64,000 bases of DNA from Adenanthera pavonina (lineage: Eukaryota > Streptophyta > Magnoliopsida > Fabales > Fabaceae): assembly GCA_026686845.1 (NCBI GenBank), contig JAIVEN010000010.1, forward strand, positions 35,376,001 through 35,440,000, given 5' to 3'. Made by a program: the position numbers and the translations under genes. The notes beneath the pieces are model-generated. The model made no database searches. It was not told the origin of the DNA and saw only the letters and a list, made by a program, of their open reading frames with translations. This document shows, piece by piece, positions 60,701-64,000 of the stretch (within the stretch, counting starts at the first letter, position 1; each line of letters opens with the position of its first letter).

Positions 60701-63178
60701 GGTGCAAATTCCTCACTTCCAGGTTCTTCTGGTATGGTACTTGGCAATAACGTGACATCACCGTCTGGTCCAATCTCTGCTTCTGTCAGGTATACTCCTA
60801 ATGTGGATGGCAGTTCTTTCTGTGCAACAACGCAATTAGATACACTCATTACATTTGTAGTTTTGTAATTCAATGATGGGTAAACTGTATTTCCAGGGAC
60901 ATTAGATATGGGGTTCCTAGAACTTCACCTTTATCAGTTGATGAGCAGCAGAGAATGCAGCAATATAATCAAATGGTATCTGGCAGAAATATGCAGCAGC
61001 CCGGCATGTCTGTTCCTGGATCCCTTTCTGGAAGTGATCGTGGTGTTCGTATGCTGCACGGTGGAAATGGTATGGGCATGATGTGTGGCATGAATAGAAG
61101 CCTGTCGATGCCAAGGCCTGGGCTTCAAGGTATGGCACAATCTTCTATACTGAATTCTGGAAACATGCATTCATCTAGTATGGTGGGGATGCCAAGCCCT
61201 GTAAATATGCACTCAGGAGTTGGTACAGGACAAGGCAACTCAATGCTGAGACCTCATGAAGCTCTGCATATGATGAGGGTGAGAAATGCTCTTATTCTAT
61301 CATTTATGGTTTAACTAATTCTGTGCGCTGTTTGGTTGGGATTTCCAATTATGAATTTGAAACTTATTACCTTCCAAGCTGTCTTATTAATTTTTACCAA
61401 GTTTTAAATAGCCTCGTTGGAGTTTCATATGTATTTAATTTTTTGGCCAATAATTTTGTTATATTATTAGTTTGTAACTTGTCAGTTTTATAAGCTGTTC
61501 TTTTTCCCATTGTTATTAGCCGGGCCATAATCCAGAACATCAAAGGCAAATGATGGTCCCAGAGCTTCCGATGCAAGTCTCCCAAGGCAACAGTCAGGGT
61601 ATCCCGGCATTCAATGGGTTGAGTTCAGCCTTTAATAATCAGACATCTCCACCACCTGTCCAGCCATACCCAGGACATGCCCAGCAGCCACATCAGATGT
61701 CTCAGCAACAGTCTCATCTCAGCAGTTCTCATCCTCATCTTCAAAGTACCAATCATGCTACTAATTCACAGCAGCAAGCCTTGGCACTCCGTTTGGCAAA
61801 GGAAAGGCAGCTGCAACAACAGCAACGATATCTGCAGCAGCAGCAGCAGTTTGCTGCATCAAATACGTTAATGCCACATGTCCAGGCACAGTCCCAACTT
61901 CCTATGTCATCAGCTCCGCAGAACAGTTCTCAGATTCAATCACAAAATTCATCTCAGCAGGTAGTGCCTGTCTCACCTGTAACATCATCTCAGCATCAGC
62001 AGCAGAAACATCACCTGCAGCAACATGGTTTCGGCAGGAATCCTGGTGCTGGTGGATTGACTAACCAGGCGGTGAAACAACGACAACCACAGCAGCAGCA
62101 ATATCAACAGCCTGGTAGGCAGCATCCTAATCCGCGGCAGCATGCACAGTCTCAACAACAGGCTAAATTTCTCAAGGGAATAGGAAGAGGAAATATGTTG
62201 GCTCATCAGAACATCTCTGTGGATGCTTCTCATCTAAATGGCCTCTCTATTCCTCCGGGAAGTCAAAATGCTGAAAAAGGCGACCCAATGATGCACATAA
62301 TGCAAGGACAAAACTCATATCCTGAATCTGGTTTAGGTTCAAATCAACCTTCAAAGTCATTGCCTTCTGTTCATTCTACAAACCATTCTCAGTTGCAGCA
62401 GAAGCTGCATTCTGCAGCAACGGCTACTTCTTCAAAGCAACCTCAACCAATGGTATCTACTGATAATAGTGCTCAAGGACTATCAGGACATATTTTGTCA
62501 TCTCCACAGCCAGCTGCTATTGCTTCTAATCATCATCAGATGCAGCTACAATCTCATCCTCAGTCTAAGCAAATTAACCAAACTCAATCAAATGTTCAGA
62601 GAATGTTGCAGCAGAGTCGTATAGTACATTCTGAGTCGCCCAGCAAATCTCAGTCTGATCCTGCTCAAGTTGATGAACAGCCTGCAAATAATACTTCTGA
62701 GGTTAGTATGAACTCTGCTATGACTCAGGGTTGCATTGATTCAGCTAAAGTGGTCTCTGTTCCTGCTGCATCTTCTCAGTGGAAAACATCAGAGCCACCT
62801 TCTGATTCCAATATGCGTAATCCGGCCATGCAAGTGGGCTCCTTGGGGAGTGCATCTGCTGGAAATTCTGCTGGAAAAGAGCCATTGCCACAAATCAGTC
62901 AAGGAATAGGCTCTAGACAGTTATCAGTTAATTTGCCTTCTCATGCACAGAATTGTGGAGCACATTGGCCACAGCAGTCTCTGCAACAGTCTTCATCACA
63001 GCCCATCCTATCCCAACAGCCATATAAGCCACAAGAACAGCAACTGCAAAAGCAACAGGATCAAGAGAAAAATTCACCCAAACATGTGGCTTTACAACAT
63101 CAGTCTCACCAGCAAGTGCAACCAGGACCAGGGCAAAGTAGTTTGTTTATTCGTCCCCCGAATTCTAGAGTGGAGTGA
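51709..63178 (+). CDS. EAF1: EAF1, scaffold subunit of the NuA4 histone acetyltransferase complex
   Basis: Coding exons: 51709-51851, 51964-52018, 52103-52200, 52352-53735, 53856-53978, 54134-54400, 55056-55244, 55506-55586, 55808-55865, 55961-56475, 56591-56641, 56770-56827, 56930-57129, 57229-57282, 57408-57488, 58035-58172, 58279-58395, 60319-60419, 60574-60789, 60897-61278 and 61520-63178. They sum to 5970 nt, giving 1989 residues, close to Arabidopsis EAF1A/B as I recall them. The start MHGFNSGSALLVNAEVDSMG and RRAAIEKAQAELRQEYDVRE are typical. An HSA region spans about 570-660 (HWGFVLEEMAWLANDFAQ, RLWKMAAAAQLCHRA), a SANT domain about 1083-1140 (PWSLFEDQALVVLVHDMG, CKDRHKILMDR), and the C-terminus from 1438 is glutamine-rich. 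It should act in the nucleus, tethering NuA4 to chromatin for H4 acetylation. The intron after 58172 starts with GC. The 54400 donor is the least certain border. Confidence 0.95.
55603..55629. repeat. Poly-C run of 27 in an EAF1 intron
   Basis: Twenty-seven uninterrupted C starting 16 nt after the exon end at 55586, followed by GCGGGC. It lies close behind a splice donor. Confidence 0.9.
59036..59430 (-). mobile_element. TRIM-like LTR retroelement remnant with a primer-binding site
   Basis: Two related segments in direct orientation, 59036-59125 and 59341-59430, begin TGATGGGTACCCAAG and TGATAGGTACTCAAG and share CCAAAAGCT and CTATTGAG further on. Read on the minus strand, the copy at 59341 ends in CA, and one base later comes TGGTATTAAAGCC (59339-59327). 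This resembles the initiator-Met tRNA primer-binding site (TGGTATCAGAGCC type). The roughly 215-bp interior has no ORF. Short LTRs and a tiny non-coding interior fit a terminal-repeat retrotransposon in miniature. Confidence 0.6.
59871..60035. repeat. GGTTT-type repeat with inverted parts
   Basis: AGGTTTGGTTTGATTTGGTT at the left, the inverted wording CCGAACTGAACCAAACCGAA at 59911-59930, then five perfect GGTTT units at 59991-60015. The halves can fold on each other. Similar GGTTT/AACCAAACC repeats are widely scattered in plant genomes. Confidence 0.75.
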
Positions 63179-64000
63179 CGCATCCTAATGGCTGGAGCTG
63201 CACTGAGAGTGGTCAGTTCTGTCAGGAATGGAGTCTATATGCCCTTTTGACAGCAATGTACAGGTATTTAAGTTGCTATCTGTGCTATGAATTATATGCC
63301 GTGGTGTCATTCGTTGTGTTTTGGAAGCATATGAAACATTTGTTGTTGAGCAAATAACAGATAGGAATTCCTTTTTTTTTCCTTAATGCAATATCAGATC
63401 AGAATTCTGAACTTTTGTCAACAACAACAACAGCATTAGTTTTATCCCACTAAGTGGGGTCGACTACATGGATCATACGATGTCAATGGGTTCTATCAAA
63501 AACAGAAATTCTGAACTTTTGTCAATGTGGATAAAAAGATTTTCTGGTCATTGCAGTAGTAAAAGTAGTCTAACTTTGTCCTTGATGGCTGTAATGGGTG
63601 ATTTTCCTTATGATGGCAGATTGCCATCTAGCACTCTTGCTTTAAATAAACCCGTAAATTCCTTGTATTACAATTTATGCTCTCTACTATAAATTGTTTG
63701 TTTAGATGTAGACTATTTAATCCTATTTTTTAGCTGCTGTTCTTAAATATCAGTTTTGAGATATTTTCCCTTGGTATCTGCTTGCTGCCTTGTTCTTTGC
63801 TTTTTGTTCATAATCGAAAGAGATGGGTAGATAATGAGATTGATTAATGATGCGTGTTTACATGCATAACTGCTGACGGTGGTCTTATATAAAATAAAAG
63901 AATTTCTAATTTCTAATACAATGATAGAAAGTTGATTATTAGAATAAGCAGCATGGCAGCAGGAAAGTGTTGATACCTATTAGTTTTATGCAAAGAAGAT
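63179..64000 (+). other. EAF1 3' UTR and following sequence
   Basis: After the stop, gene-like sequence continues and a donor-like CAG|GTATTT occurs near 63262, so the 3' UTR may contain an intron. Short ORFs (63175-63357, 63468-63692) have no recognisable features. No further gene begins before the window ends. Confidence 0.5.
63417..63505 (+). repeat. Fragment of a dispersed plant repeat in the EAF1 3' region
   Basis: A run of CAA units followed by TATCCCACTAAGTGGGGTCG and CTACATGGATCA. I recognise this wording as common in transcripts and introns of many dicots, probably from a short retroelement; the exact family was not determined. It includes the palindrome CCCACTAAGTGGG. Confidence 0.6.

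Noticed and set aside
1..64000. tRNA, rRNA and CRISPR arrays
   Set aside because: No cloverleaf-type tRNA with paired A and B boxes, no rRNA sequence and no regularly spaced repeat-spacer array was seen.

Overview
The window is nuclear DNA from a flowering plant, most likely a dicot. It is AT-rich, the genes have many introns with GT-AG borders, and the spaces between genes are filled with microsatellites, Stowaway-type MITEs, fold-back elements and LTR-retrotransposon debris. All gene calls come from reading the sequence and recognising families. No search was run. The species cannot be named from this stretch.

Layout: 14-973 (-) is a Myb/SANT-like gene of the PIF/Harbinger-associated type with an in-frame stop. 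2224-2592 is a minisatellite of about 46 bp period. 2795-6969 looks like a 4.2 kb solo LTR flanked by the 5-bp duplication ACTGC. 12372-13910 (+) is an intronless DUF3475/DUF668 (PSK SIMULATOR-like) gene. 18191-21457 (+) is XRI1, a DNA-damage and meiosis gene. 24024-24998 (-) is an intronless RING-finger E3 ligase gene. 32841-33322 (+) is a small SERF gene. 36555-41169 (+) is a P-class PPR gene resembling Arabidopsis At5g48730. 45728-46682 holds two decayed coding fragments with a shared FDLN motif. 49.0-63.4 kb (+) is the large EAF1 gene (NuA4 scaffold with HSA and SANT domains). Its 21 reconstructed coding exons sum to exactly 1990 codons.

These genes do not form a pathway or operon; each has its own promoter. 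XRI1 and the PPR gene are immediate neighbours in Arabidopsis (At5g48720 and At5g48730) and lie in the same order here, so this looks like a conserved block expanded by insertions. XRI1 has a sequence fitting the SOG1 motif CTT(N)7AAG about 290 bp upstream of its start codon, consistent with damage induction.

I found no convincing new biological system. The most useful second looks are the LTR with its palindrome cluster and 1-kb pyrimidine tract, the long fold-back inside the PPR intron, the paired FDLN fragments, the GC-AG intron and uORFs of EAF1, and three poly-C runs that may be assembly artefacts.
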